Shown here: positions 29,560-37,439 of the stretch, one piece after another
Numbering within the stretch: the first letter of the stretch is position 1
Layout: every line of letters starts with the position of its first letter
From: Micromonospora yasonensis
GTDB taxonomy: Bacteria; Actinomycetota; Actinomycetes; Mycobacteriales; Micromonosporaceae
Length of the DNA stretch: 64,000 nt
NCBI RefSeq assembly: GCF_026013475.1
Contig: NZ_JAPDPH010000002.1
Span: 38,833-102,832 of the forward strand
Direction of reading: 5' to 3'
Made by a program: the position numbers and the translations under genes
Notes under the pieces: generated by a model
Seen by the model: only the letters and a program-made list of their open reading frames with translations
Databases searched by the model: none
What the model was told of the DNA's origin: nothing

Positions 29560-30618
29560 TCAGGTCGCGCCGCCGGCGCCCGTCTCGCCCGGCGCCGGCG
29601 TACGGGTCGGCACTCCCGGGTAGAGCCGCGCCGCCGCGATCCGCGCCGTGATGCCCGAGTTCTCCAGCGCCTCGGCCAGTCGGCGGCGCAGCTCCCGGCC
29701 GACCGCGAACTGCCCGTCGGCGGTGGTCTTGACCACCGTACGGATCACCGCGCCGTCGACCGTGATCTGTTCGACGCCGAGCACGTCCGGCTCTTCCACG
29801 ATCTGTGGCGCCAGCTCCGGGTCCATCGCCACCGAGGCCGCCGCCGTACGCAGCACCGCGGTGGCCTCCTCGGTCCCGGCGAAGCCGATCGGCAGGTCGA
29901 CCACCACCAGGGCCCAGCCCTGGCTCTTGTTCCCCACCCGGACGATCTCGCCGTTGCGGATGTACCAGAGCACGCCGCGCCCGTCCCGGACCGTGGTGAC
30001 CCGCAGGCCCACCGCCTCGACCACCCCGGTCGCCTCGCCGAGGTCGACGGTGTCGCCGACGCCGTACTGGTCCTCGATCAGCATGAACAGGCCGGCGATC
30101 AGGTCCTTGACCAGGCTCTGCGCGCCGAAGCCGAGGGCCACGCCGGCGATCCCGGCGCTGGCCAGCAGCGGGGCCAGGTCGAAGCTGAACTCCTTCAGCA
30201 CCATCAGCAGCGCGATGCCGAAGACGAACGCGGTGACCATGCTGCGCAGCACCGAGCCGATCGCCTCGGCGCGCTGCCGGCGGCGCTCGGGCACGAACTG
30301 CTCCGGGGCGAGCGAGGCGCTGGGGATCCGCTCGCGCAGCGGCCGGAGCAGGGTGGGCACCGCGCCCTCGGTGGTGGTCCGGATCAGCCGGTTGATCGTC
30401 CGGTGCAACGCCCAGCGCGCGACCATCGCCAGCAGCACGATCAGGATGATCCGCAGCGGCTTGAGGATGATCCAGTAGCTGCCCTCGGCGAACCAGGCCG
30501 ATTTGGTGATCTCGAAGACGTTCTTGCACCAGCTGTCGGTGCGGCAGTCGGCCGACGGGCTGGGGCTCGGGTCGGGTGCGGCGGCCAGGGCGCGCAGCAT
30601 CAGGTTGGCGGCACTCAC
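29560..30618 (-). CDS. MscS family mechanosensitive channel
   Basis: The 352-aa channel protein has a Ser/Pro/Asp-rich periplasmic start, a helix near residues 55-72 (LRIILIVLLAMVARW), and two more helices. The pore helix is LLASAGIAGVALGFGAQSL near residue 147, followed by the beta-domain start LVKDLIAGLFMLIEDQYGVGD. The C-terminal alpha/beta domain is complete. It releases solutes on hypo-osmotic shock. I start at the GTG at 30618; a GTG/ATG 26 codons upstream (30696) adds a basic segment that does not look conserved. Confidence 0.88.
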   Translation of the reverse strand: MSAANLMLRALAAAPDPSPSPSADCRTDSWCKNVFEITKSAWFAEGSYWIILKPLRIILIVLLAMVARWALHRTINRLIRTTTEGAVPTLLRPLRERIPSASLAPEQFVPERRRQRAEAIGSVLRSMVTAFVFGIALLMVLKEFSFDLAPLLASAGIAGVALGFGAQSLVKDLIAGLFMLIEDQYGVGDTVDLGEATGVVEAVGLRVTTVRDGRGVLWYIRNGEIVRVGNKSQGWALVVVDLPIGFAGTEEATAVLRTAAASVAMDPELAPQIVEEPDVLGVEQITVDGAVIRTVVKTTADGQFAVGRELRRRLAEALENSGITARIAAARLYPGVPTRTPAPGETGAGGAT

Positions 30619-30904
30619 CCTGCTTTCGTACCGCAAGGCGGCTGGGCGCCGGCTGTCGACCCACCGCCGTGTCACGGACCGGTCGGCGGTGATCATCTCG
30701 CCCGGAACCGGTCATCATGCCACGGTCGGAGAAAGCTTCACGAGGTACCCCGGATTAGTGCGTGCAATCCGGGGCGCGATCAGGGACTATTGGCGCAACG
30801 GACGTCGGTGATCCCGGCCGGCGTCGGTGTCGTTCCCCGCTGCCTGCGGGGCGGGGCCCCGGCGCGGCAGCGGCGGGAGCGGCTGGACCGGGAGGGTGAG
30901 CGCG

Positions 30905-31444
30905 ATGCCTGACATACGACCCACGGTGGGCTCCGGTGCACTCGTTCTCAACGCCACCTACGAGCCGCTGTGTGTCGTGTCGGTGCGTCGCGCCGCGATC
31001 CTCGTGCTCTCCGCCAAGGCCGTCTGTGTCGCCGACGGTGACGGCATCCTGCACAGCGCGCGCAACGCCCTCCCCGTCCCCTCGGTGGTCCGGCTGACCC
31101 GCTACGTCCGGGTGCCGTACCGGGCCCACGTCGGGCTCTCCCGCCGGGCGATCTTCGCCCGGGACGGCTGGCGCTGCGCCTACTGCCGTGGCCCGGCGGA
31201 GACCATCGACCACGTCTTCCCGCGCAGCCGGGGCGGCCGGCACGCCTGGGAGAACGTGGTGGCCGCGTGCGCCCGCTGCAACCACACCAAAGGCGACAAG
31301 ACTCCGGCCGAGCTGGGCTGGCGGCTGCACATCATGCCGGCCGCCCCGAAGGGCACCGCGTGGCGGGTGCTCGGCCACCGGGTGCCGGACCCGCGCTGGG
31401 CGGACTGGCTCGACCTGCGCGAACCCGAGCCCGAGGCGGCCTGA
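30905..31444 (+). CDS. HNH endonuclease
   Basis: The 179-aa protein belongs to the actinobacterial single-HNH group. The HNH zinc core spans residues 78-132: FARDGWRCAYCRG, then TIDHVFPRSRGGRHAWENVV and CARCNHTKGDKTPAEL, with two CxxC pairs. The N-terminal half VLNATYEPLCVVSVRRAAIL is a conserved DNA-binding part. It is ubiquitous in actinobacteria and its role is unsettled (repair or McrA-like). The ATG at 30905 follows GGGAGGGTGAG. It is divergent from the MscS gene. Confidence 0.88.
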   Translation: MPDIRPTVGSGALVLNATYEPLCVVSVRRAAILVLSAKAVCVADGDGILHSARNALPVPSVVRLTRYVRVPYRAHVGLSRRAIFARDGWRCAYCRGPAETIDHVFPRSRGGRHAWENVVAACARCNHTKGDKTPAELGWRLHIMPAAPKGTAWRVLGHRVPDPRWADWLDLREPEPEAA

Positions 31445-31452
31445 CCGGAGGT

Positions 31453-32673
31453 TCATCCGTCGCGCGCCTGGATCAGCGACGCGTAGACCACCAGGTTGTC
31501 CGCGTATCCGGTCTCGCCGCCCACCCACTGGCCGCCGCAGGTGATCAGGCGCAGGTTCGGCCGGCTGAAGTCGCCGTAGATCTCGTCCACCGGCAGCTTC
31601 TCCTTGCCGTACCGCTGCACCGAGGTGACCTCGAAGATCGCCACCGAGTGGTCCTCCCGGGTCACCTCGACCCGGTCGCCGTCGTCGAGCTTCTTGAGAT
31701 CGTGGAAGACGGCCGGGCCGGTGGTGGTGTCGACGTGGCCGACGATCACGGCCGGGCCGTTCTGCCCGGGGGTCGGTCCCCGCTCGTACCAGCCGGCCTC
31801 GCCGGCCTTCTCGAGCGGCGGCACCGCGATGGTGCCGTCGGAGGCCAGGCCCACCCGGTGCACCGGCGCCCGCAGGCCGATCTTGCCGATCGAGACGTCC
31901 GTCGGGGCGCTCGCCGACAGCACGGGGAACTTCTTCGGTGGCGGCTGCAGGCCGGGGAACAGCCCGTCCGGCAGCACGCTGAGCCCGGTCACCCGTTCCA
32001 CCCCGAGCATGGCCACGATCAGCACCATCAGGGCCGCGACCACCAGCACCGGTACGCTGGGGCCGCGGTGCGCGGCGTACCGCCGGCGGCCGGCGGTCGT
32101 GGTGGGCCGGACCGCGACCGGGCGGCCCCGCGCATCGGCGGTGGCCACGCTCGCGGTGGCGGCGTGGCCGGCGGCGCGGGCGAACCGGCGGATCGCCGCG
32201 GCCGCCAGCCGCAGCGAGGTACGCAGCCGGTCACCGGCCGAACCGCCACCCTGCGGGGTCGTCTCGTCGCTCCGGCCCGTCCGGGCGCCCGCCGGCACGC
32301 GGCCGACGCCGCGGGCCGGCCCGGCGCGCTGGCCGATCCGCGCGGTGCGGCCGTCGCCCTGGATCCGGGTCGACTGCCCAGCCCCGGGGATCCGCGTGGT
32401 GGGACCGCCGCGGTGGATCCGCCTGGTCCGACCGTCGCCGTGGATCCGGCACGTCCCGCCGGCCGCGGGCCGCGGTACGCGGCCGACGCCGCGCGCCGGC
32501 CCGGTGTACCGGCGCGCGGTGCGGCCGTCGCCGTGGATCCGGGTCGTCCGGCCGTGCCGCGGGGTCGGGGTGGTGCGGCCGCCCCGGCGGGTTCCGGTCG
32601 CACGGCCGTCGCCGTGGATACGCGTCATCCGGTCGTCCGGCTGCCGGTCGGTACGAATCGGTTGGCGGGCCAT
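31453..32673 (-). CDS. Class F sortase with long repetitive Arg-rich N-terminus
   Basis: The 406-aa protein has three parts. Residues 1-140 are an Arg/Gly/Thr-rich cytoplasmic segment built from degenerate repeats of RIHGDGRT and GPARGVGRVP. A membrane helix lies near residues 210-228 (VLVVAALMVLIVAMLG). The sortase domain follows, with His in VIVGHVDTTTGPAVFHDL and Cys in LRLITCGG. The usual catalytic Arg a few residues after the Cys is not apparent: the only Arg after it is in the last residues (QARDG). Typical class F sortases are 200-260 aa. It is paired with the secreted protein gene upstream, 12 bp away. Confidence 0.82.
   Translation of the reverse strand: MARQPIRTDRQPDDRMTRIHGDGRATGTRRGGRTTPTPRHGRTTRIHGDGRTARRYTGPARGVGRVPRPAAGGTCRIHGDGRTRRIHRGGPTTRIPGAGQSTRIQGDGRTARIGQRAGPARGVGRVPAGARTGRSDETTPQGGGSAGDRLRTSLRLAAAAIRRFARAAGHAATASVATADARGRPVAVRPTTTAGRRRYAAHRGPSVPVLVVAALMVLIVAMLGVERVTGLSVLPDGLFPGLQPPPKKFPVLSASAPTDVSIGKIGLRAPVHRVGLASDGTIAVPPLEKAGEAGWYERGPTPGQNGPAVIVGHVDTTTGPAVFHDLKKLDDGDRVEVTREDHSVAIFEVTSVQRYGKEKLPVDEIYGDFSRPNLRLITCGGQWVGGETGYADNLVVYASLIQARDG
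32270..32640 (-). repeat. Degenerate tandem repeats inside the sortase gene
   Basis: Units containing CCGTCGCCGTGGATCCG-like sequence recur at about 20-110 bp spacing, and a longer block CACGCGGCCGACGCCGCG recurs near 32288 and 32475. All copies keep one reading frame and encode RIHGDGRT-like and GPARGVGRVP peptides, which supports real coding rather than a wrong start. Confidence 0.65.
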
Positions 32674-32685
32674 GGCCGCACCTCG

Positions 32686-33195
32686 TCAGAAGCGCGATCC
32701 GGTCCTGCGACGGGCCCCGACGCCGGCCACCACCGCCACCGCGACGAGCCCGCCGACCAGCAGCAGCGATCCGGCGCCCCGGCCGCCCGCGGTGCCCCCG
32801 CCGCCGGTGGCCGGGCCCTTGCTCGGCGAGGCCATGTTCAGCACGGTGAGCACGGTCGAGGCCCTCTGCCCGTTCGCGCAGCGCAGGTCGACCGGGAAGT
32901 CCCCGGCCTGTTTGTTGCCGGGAATGGTCACGGCCCCGGTGAGGAAGCCGTTGTCCGGGCGGAGGATCACCCGCCCGAAGGCGTCCGAGTTCACCTCGGC
33001 CTGCCGGTTGTTCGCGTTGTCGCAGCTGGCCCGGATGTTCACCCGGCTGCCGGCCTGCGCCGGATTGGGTGTCACCTCGACGAAGACGTTCTCCCCGGCG
33101 CGGGCCGGGCCGACGGTCATCAGGACGAACGCCGCGACCAGTCCGAGCACGCTCAGAACGGCCGACCGGGCGCGATGTGCCACAAGCCCTCGCAT
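32686..33195 (-). CDS. Secreted surface protein with sorting-signal-like tail (GPATG motif)
   Basis: The 169-aa protein has a signal peptide (residues 1-33: basic start, VLSVLGLVAAFVLMTVGPARA). A beta-rich domain follows with two Cys (RASCDN, LRCANG). The C-terminus has GPATG (32803-32817), a Gly linker, the hydrophobic helix LLLVGGLVAVAVVAGVG and the tail ARRRTGSRF. That three-part layout copies an LPxTG sorting signal with Leu changed to Gly. With a class F sortase directly downstream, it is the obvious candidate substrate. The precise function is unknown. Confidence 0.7.
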   Translation of the reverse strand: MRGLVAHRARSAVLSVLGLVAAFVLMTVGPARAGENVFVEVTPNPAQAGSRVNIRASCDNANNRQAEVNSDAFGRVILRPDNGFLTGAVTIPGNKQAGDFPVDLRCANGQRASTVLTVLNMASPSKGPATGGGGTAGGRGAGSLLLVGGLVAVAVVAGVGARRRTGSRF

Positions 33196-33270
33196 GATTC
33201 CCCCCTTCCGGTGCGGCGCACCGGAATCCTGCTGACGGGCAGTGGGCGCTGCTTTCCCGGCGGGTCGGGG

Positions 33271-33324
33271 TGTTAACCGGGGGCCCCTGCTCTACCGGAG
33301 GCGTTAAGAGGGGGCCCTTCCTTA
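33271..33324 (-). repeat. Dispersed GGGCCC-type repeat, copy 1 (downstream of lrp)
   Basis: The core CTGCTCTACCGGAGGCGTTA is flanked by GGGGGCCCC and GGGGGCCC blocks and TTAAC/TTAAG ends. It starts at the stop codon of the lrp gene. Matching copies lie at 50804-50858 and 51354-51406. Read along lrp it starts AAGGAAGGGCCC, the same orientation as copy 2 relative to its gene. Confidence 0.75.
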
Positions 33325-33792
33325 CCGACGGCGGCCGGGCGAGGGTGGACCCGCGGGCGGCAGCGGGGTGACCGGGTGCCAGTCCAGCGGGGTGGACAGG
33401 ACCATCGTGCTGGACGGCTGCCCGTACGGGGCGAGCCGGTCGATGACCTGCTCGAACTCGCCCATCGTGCCGGCCGCCACCTTGAGCATGCTGCACGCGT
33501 CCCCGGTGATCCGGTGGATCTCCATGATCTCCGGCCAGCCCGCCACCTCCGGGTCGTTGAGGATGCAGCGCGAGCCGTAGCAGGACATCCGGATCAGCGC
33601 GAGCACGGTGCGTCCGGCCCGGGTCAGGTCCACGTGCGCGTGGTAGCCGATGATCACCCCGGACTCCTCCAGCCGGCGGACCCGTTCCGCCACCGCCGGC
33701 GGCGACAGGTGCACCCGTCGGGACAACTCGCTGTACGAGAGCCGGGCGTCGGCCTGGAGTTCGCGCAGCAGCGCCCAGTCCATGTCGTCCAC
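33322..33792 (-). CDS. Lrp/AsnC family transcriptional regulator of the kynurenine operon
   Basis: The 156-aa regulator has an N-terminal winged helix (LLRELQADARLSYSELSRRV, then LSPPAVAERVRRLEESGVI) and a RAM/AsnC ligand-binding domain (residues 65-140). It is divergent from the tryptophan 2,3-dioxygenase gene across 142 bp, so it most likely controls tryptophan/kynurenine catabolism in response to an amino acid or pathway intermediate; that role is inferred from position. The GTG at 33792 is chosen; an ATG at 33783 also fits. A dispersed repeat follows its stop. Confidence 0.88.
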   Translation of the reverse strand: MDDMDWALLRELQADARLSYSELSRRVHLSPPAVAERVRRLEESGVIIGYHAHVDLTRAGRTVLALIRMSCYGSRCILNDPEVAGWPEIMEIHRITGDACSMLKVAAGTMGEFEQVIDRLAPYGQPSSTMVLSTPLDWHPVTPLPPAGPPSPGRRR

Positions 33793-33934
33793 GCGGTGAC
33801 CTTTCTTCCGTGAAGTCGAGTGCGGGAGAAGCCTTTGAAGCGGCAGGTGAGACCACCGTACCGCCGTTGAAGAGGCATTCCATCTGCGGATCCACCAGCG
33901 GCATCATGTCGTCTACCCCGGCGTACGGAGGGAG
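33793..33934. promoter_or_regulatory. lrp-kynA divergent promoter region with direct repeats
   Basis: TTGAAGCGGCA (33835-33845) and TTGAAGAGGCA (33867-33877) are direct repeats 32 bp apart, about three helical turns, which suits an Lrp-type octamer. A weaker GTGAAG lies near 33810. GGAGGGAG precedes kynA. No clear -10/-35 pair is visible. Confidence 0.45.
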
Positions 33935-34819
33935 ATGACGGTGGAACAGACCACGGCGGTACGCCCCGCCACCGCGCAGCAGCGGGCGGCCCGGGCGGCC
34001 CGCAACGGCGGCGAACCGACCCTGGAGTTCGCCGAGCGGGTGCCCTACGACGCGTACGTCCGGGCGAGCAGCCTGCACCAGCTCCAGCAGCCGCTCAGCG
34101 ACGACCCCGGCGAGATGTCCTTCCTGATGGTCAGCCAGATCATGGAGCTGTACTTCGGGCTGACCTGCCACGAGCTGCGGCACGCCCAGCGCGAGCTGCG
34201 GGCCGACCGGATCTGGGAGGCGCTGCCCGCGCTGCGCCGCGCCGCGCTGCACCTCGAGGGGCTGAACGCCGCCTGGCAGGGGCTGCGCTGGATGACCCCG
34301 GCGGACTTCAACCGCTTCCGGAACATGCTCGGCGAGGGCTCCGGCTTCCAGTCCGCGATGTACCGCCACCTGGAGTTCCTGCTCGGCCTGCGGGACCCGG
34401 CGCTGATCCGCCCGTTCCGGCGGCAGACCGAGGTGTACGGCGAACTGACCGGCGCCCTCGCCGCGCCGAGCCTGTGGGACGACGTGGTCGCCCTGCTCGC
34501 CCGGCACGGCTTCGACCTGCCGGCCGAGCTGCTGGACCGGGACGTGGCGACCGAGCACGAGCCGCACCCCGTGGTGGAGGCCGCCTGGGTGCGGATCTAC
34601 GCCGACGGCGGCCCGGACAACCACCTGCGGCTGCTGGGCGAGGCGCTGACCGAGGTGGCCGAGCGGTTCGGTGACTGGCGCTGGCACCACATCAAGGCGG
34701 TGCAGCGCACCATGGGCGCCAAGGTCGGCAGCGGCGGCTCCGCCGGGTTGGCCTGGTTGCAGCGCAGTATGGCCCGGGTGGTCTTCCCCGAGCTGTGGTC
34801 GGCCCGCACCGCGATGTGA
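33935..34819 (+). CDS. kynA: Tryptophan 2,3-dioxygenase
   Basis: The 294-aa haem enzyme opens the indole ring of tryptophan to N-formylkynurenine. Family signatures are LSDDPGEMSFLMVSQIMELY near residue 50, GEGSGFQSAMYRHLEFLLG near residue 131, and GDWRWHHIKAVQRTMGAKVG near residue 248, with GTGGS-like GSGGSAG at the active-site lid. Length is normal. The ATG at 33935 has GGAGGGAG just upstream. It is the first gene of a run to 46873, with a 14-bp gap to kynU. Confidence 0.95.
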   Translation: MTVEQTTAVRPATAQQRAARAARNGGEPTLEFAERVPYDAYVRASSLHQLQQPLSDDPGEMSFLMVSQIMELYFGLTCHELRHAQRELRADRIWEALPALRRAALHLEGLNAAWQGLRWMTPADFNRFRNMLGEGSGFQSAMYRHLEFLLGLRDPALIRPFRRQTEVYGELTGALAAPSLWDDVVALLARHGFDLPAELLDRDVATEHEPHPVVEAAWVRIYADGGPDNHLRLLGEALTEVAERFGDWRWHHIKAVQRTMGAKVGSGGSAGLAWLQRSMARVVFPELWSARTAM

Positions 34820-34833
34820 CCGGAGAGAACAGC

Positions 34834-36111
34834 ATGCACACCCCCGAAGAAGAAGCCCGCGCGCACGACGCCACCGACCCCGGGCACCGGCACCTGTTCC
34901 ACGTGCCGCCGGCCGAGGCCGGACGCTACCCCGAGGTGGCGTACCTGGCCGGCAACTCGCTGGGCCTGCAACCCCGGGCCACCCGGGACGAACTCCTCGC
35001 CGACCTGGACGACTGGCGCCGGCTGGGTGTGGAGGGGCACCTGGAGGCGGGGCGGCCCTGGCTGCCGTACCACGAACTGCTGACCGCGCCGGCGGCGCGG
35101 CTGGTCGGCGCGCTCCCCACGGAGACCGTGGTGATGAACTCCCTCACGGTCAACCTGCACCTGCTGATGGTGAGCTTCTACCGCCCGGCCGGGGAACGGA
35201 CCCGGATCGTCATCGAGGACAGCGCCTTCCCCTCGGACAGCTACGCCGTGCGCAGCCAGGCCCGCTTCCACGGCCTGGACCCGGATGCCACGGTGGTCCG
35301 GCTGAAGCCGCGACCCGGCGAGGACACCCTGCGCACCGAGGACGTCGTCGACCTCCTGGCCCGCGAGGGGCACACCGTGGCGCTGCTGCTGCTCGGCGGG
35401 GTCAACTACCTGACCGGCGAGCTGATGGACATCCCGGCGATCACCGCCGCCGGCCGGGCGGCCGGCGCCGTGGTCGGCTGGGACCTGGCGCACGCGGCCG
35501 GCAACGTGCCCCTCGCCCTGCACGACTGGGACGTCGACTTCGCCGCCTGGTGCTCCTACAAATACCTGAACTCCGGGCCGGGGGCGCTGGCCGGCGTCTT
35601 CGTCCACGAGCGACACCTCGGCGGCCCGGCGCTGCCCCGCTTCGAGGGCTGGTGGAGCACCGAGGCGGCCACCCGCTTCGAGATGACCCCGGTCTCCCGG
35701 CCGCCGGCCACCGTCGAGGCCTGGCAGATCTCCAACCCGCCGATCTTCGCGATGGGCCCGGTGCGTACCTCGCTGGAGCTCTTCGACTCCGTCGGCATGC
35801 CGGCGCTGCGCGCCCGCAGCCTCCGGCTCACCGGCTACCTGGAGCGGCTGCTCGACGAGGTGACCGCCGACCGGCCGCTGACCGTGGTCACCCCGCGCGA
35901 CCCGGCCCGCCGCGGCTGCCAGCTCTCGGTCCGGATCGGGGTGGGCAGCGCCAACGAGCTGACCAAGCGGCTGCGACACGAGCACGGCGTGATCGCCGAC
36001 GCCCGGGAGCCGGACATCGTCCGGTTCGCCCCGGTGCCGCTCTACTCGACGTACCACGACTGCTGGCGGGTCGCCGACGCGCTGGCCGCGACCGTGGAGG
36101 CCACCTCATGA
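34834..36111 (+). CDS. kynU: Kynureninase
   Basis: The 425-aa PLP enzyme cleaves kynurenine or 3-hydroxykynurenine to (3-hydroxy)anthranilate and alanine. VAYLAGNSLGLQPRAT near residue 35, DSAFPSDSYA, GWDLAHAAGNVPLALHDWDV and the PLP Lys in SYKYLNSGPGALAGVFVHE near residue 243 are all present. The ATG at 34834 follows GGAGAGAACAGC. The stop overlaps kmo by 4 bp. A separate formamidase gene, needed between KynA and KynU, is not found in the window. Confidence 0.95.
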   Translation: MHTPEEEARAHDATDPGHRHLFHVPPAEAGRYPEVAYLAGNSLGLQPRATRDELLADLDDWRRLGVEGHLEAGRPWLPYHELLTAPAARLVGALPTETVVMNSLTVNLHLLMVSFYRPAGERTRIVIEDSAFPSDSYAVRSQARFHGLDPDATVVRLKPRPGEDTLRTEDVVDLLAREGHTVALLLLGGVNYLTGELMDIPAITAAGRAAGAVVGWDLAHAAGNVPLALHDWDVDFAAWCSYKYLNSGPGALAGVFVHERHLGGPALPRFEGWWSTEAATRFEMTPVSRPPATVEAWQISNPPIFAMGPVRTSLELFDSVGMPALRARSLRLTGYLERLLDEVTADRPLTVVTPRDPARRGCQLSVRIGVGSANELTKRLRHEHGVIADAREPDIVRFAPVPLYSTYHDCWRVADALAATVEATS

Positions 36112-37439
36112 ACACCCGACGCGACGAGATCGCGGTGGTCGGGGCCGGGCTGGCCGGCTGCCTGCTGGCCTGCTTCCTGGCCCGGCGCGGCTACCTGGTG
36201 GCCCTGTACGAGCGGCGGCCGGACCCGCGTACCGGGAAGGTCGAGCGGGGGCGCTCGATCAACCTGGCGCTCTCCGAGCGCGGCCTCGACGCGCTGCGCC
36301 GGATCGGGCTGGACCAGCAGGTGATGGCGGACGCGCTGCCGATGCGCGGCCGGATGATCCACCCGGTCGAGGGAGAGCCGCAGTTCCAGTCGTACAGCGT
36401 CTCCGGTGACCGGGCGATCAACTCGATCAGCCGGGGTGCGCTGAACAACGCGCTGCTCACCGCCGCGGCCGGGCTGCCCGGCGTGCGGATCGCCTTCGAC
36501 CACCGGTTGGTCGGCCTCGACCCGGCCGGCGGCGAGATGACCTTCGAGACCCCGCAGGGCAAGGTCACCGAGACCGCCGCGGTCGTCCTCGGCGCGGACG
36601 GCGCCGGCTCCGCCGTGCGCGGGCAGCTCCTCGCGTACGGGGTGCTGACCGAGAGCCTCGACTTCCTCGACTACGGCTACAAGGAACTCACCATCCCGCC
36701 GATCGGCGGCGAGTTCGCCCTCGACCCGGGGGCGCTGCACATCTGGCCACGCGGCACCTCGATGATGATCGCGCTGCCCAACCCGGACCGCTCCTTCACC
36801 TGCACGCTGTTCTGGCCCACCCACGGCACGCAGAGCTTCGCCTCGCTGGGCAGCCCGGCCGCCATCGAGCGGTACTTCGCCACCCACTACCCGGACCTGG
36901 TGCCGCTCGCCCCGAACCTGGTCGACGACTACCAGCACAACCCGGTCGGGGTGCTCGGCACGGTCCGCTGCACCCCGTGGCAGGTGGACGGGAAGGTGGG
37001 CCTGCTCGGCGACGCGGCGCACGCCATCGTGCCGTTCTACGGCCAGGGCGCGAACTGCGCGTTCGAGGACGTGGTGGAGCTGGACCGCTGCCTGGACGAG
37101 TGCGGCGACCACTGGCCGTCGGCGCTGCCGCTGTTCCAGCACCACCGGCAGGCCAACGCCGAGGCGATCGCCCGGATGGCGCTGACCAACTTCGTGGAGA
37201 TGCGGGACAAGGTCGCCTCCCCGGTGTTCCAGACCCGCAAGCGGATCGAGCATGCCCTGGAGCGGGCGCTGCCCGACCGGTACGTGTCGCAGTACGAGCT
37301 GGTCTCCTTCTCCACCACCCCGTACGCCGAGGTGCGCCGCCGGGTGCGCCGGCAGTACGCCGCGGTCAGCGCGGTGGCGGCGGGCGCGGTGGTCTTGCTG
37401 GCCGCCGGGATCGGCGTGGCGTTGGGGAGGCGGCGATGA
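36108..37439 (+). CDS. kmo: Kynurenine 3-monooxygenase
   Basis: The 443-aa FAD monooxygenase hydroxylates kynurenine with NADPH and O2. The dinucleotide site VVGAGLAGCLLACFLARRGY is near residues 10-29. GRSINLALSERGLDALRRIG is the KMO signature, and LLGDAAHAIVPFYGQGANCA near residue 302 is the second FAD motif. The C-terminus has a hydrophobic helix (VVLLAAGIGVALG) and an Arg tail, as in mitochondrial KMO, which suggests membrane anchoring. Overlaps of 4 bp link it to both neighbours. Confidence 0.95.
   Translation: MNTRRDEIAVVGAGLAGCLLACFLARRGYLVALYERRPDPRTGKVERGRSINLALSERGLDALRRIGLDQQVMADALPMRGRMIHPVEGEPQFQSYSVSGDRAINSISRGALNNALLTAAAGLPGVRIAFDHRLVGLDPAGGEMTFETPQGKVTETAAVVLGADGAGSAVRGQLLAYGVLTESLDFLDYGYKELTIPPIGGEFALDPGALHIWPRGTSMMIALPNPDRSFTCTLFWPTHGTQSFASLGSPAAIERYFATHYPDLVPLAPNLVDDYQHNPVGVLGTVRCTPWQVDGKVGLLGDAAHAIVPFYGQGANCAFEDVVELDRCLDECGDHWPSALPLFQHHRQANAEAIARMALTNFVEMRDKVASPVFQTRKRIEHALERALPDRYVSQYELVSFSTTPYAEVRRRVRRQYAAVSAVAAGAVVLLAAGIGVALGRRR

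Noticed and set aside
32270..32640. CRISPR-like spacing of repeats
   Set aside because: The repeats are degenerate, irregularly spaced and encode one continuous reading frame in the sortase gene.
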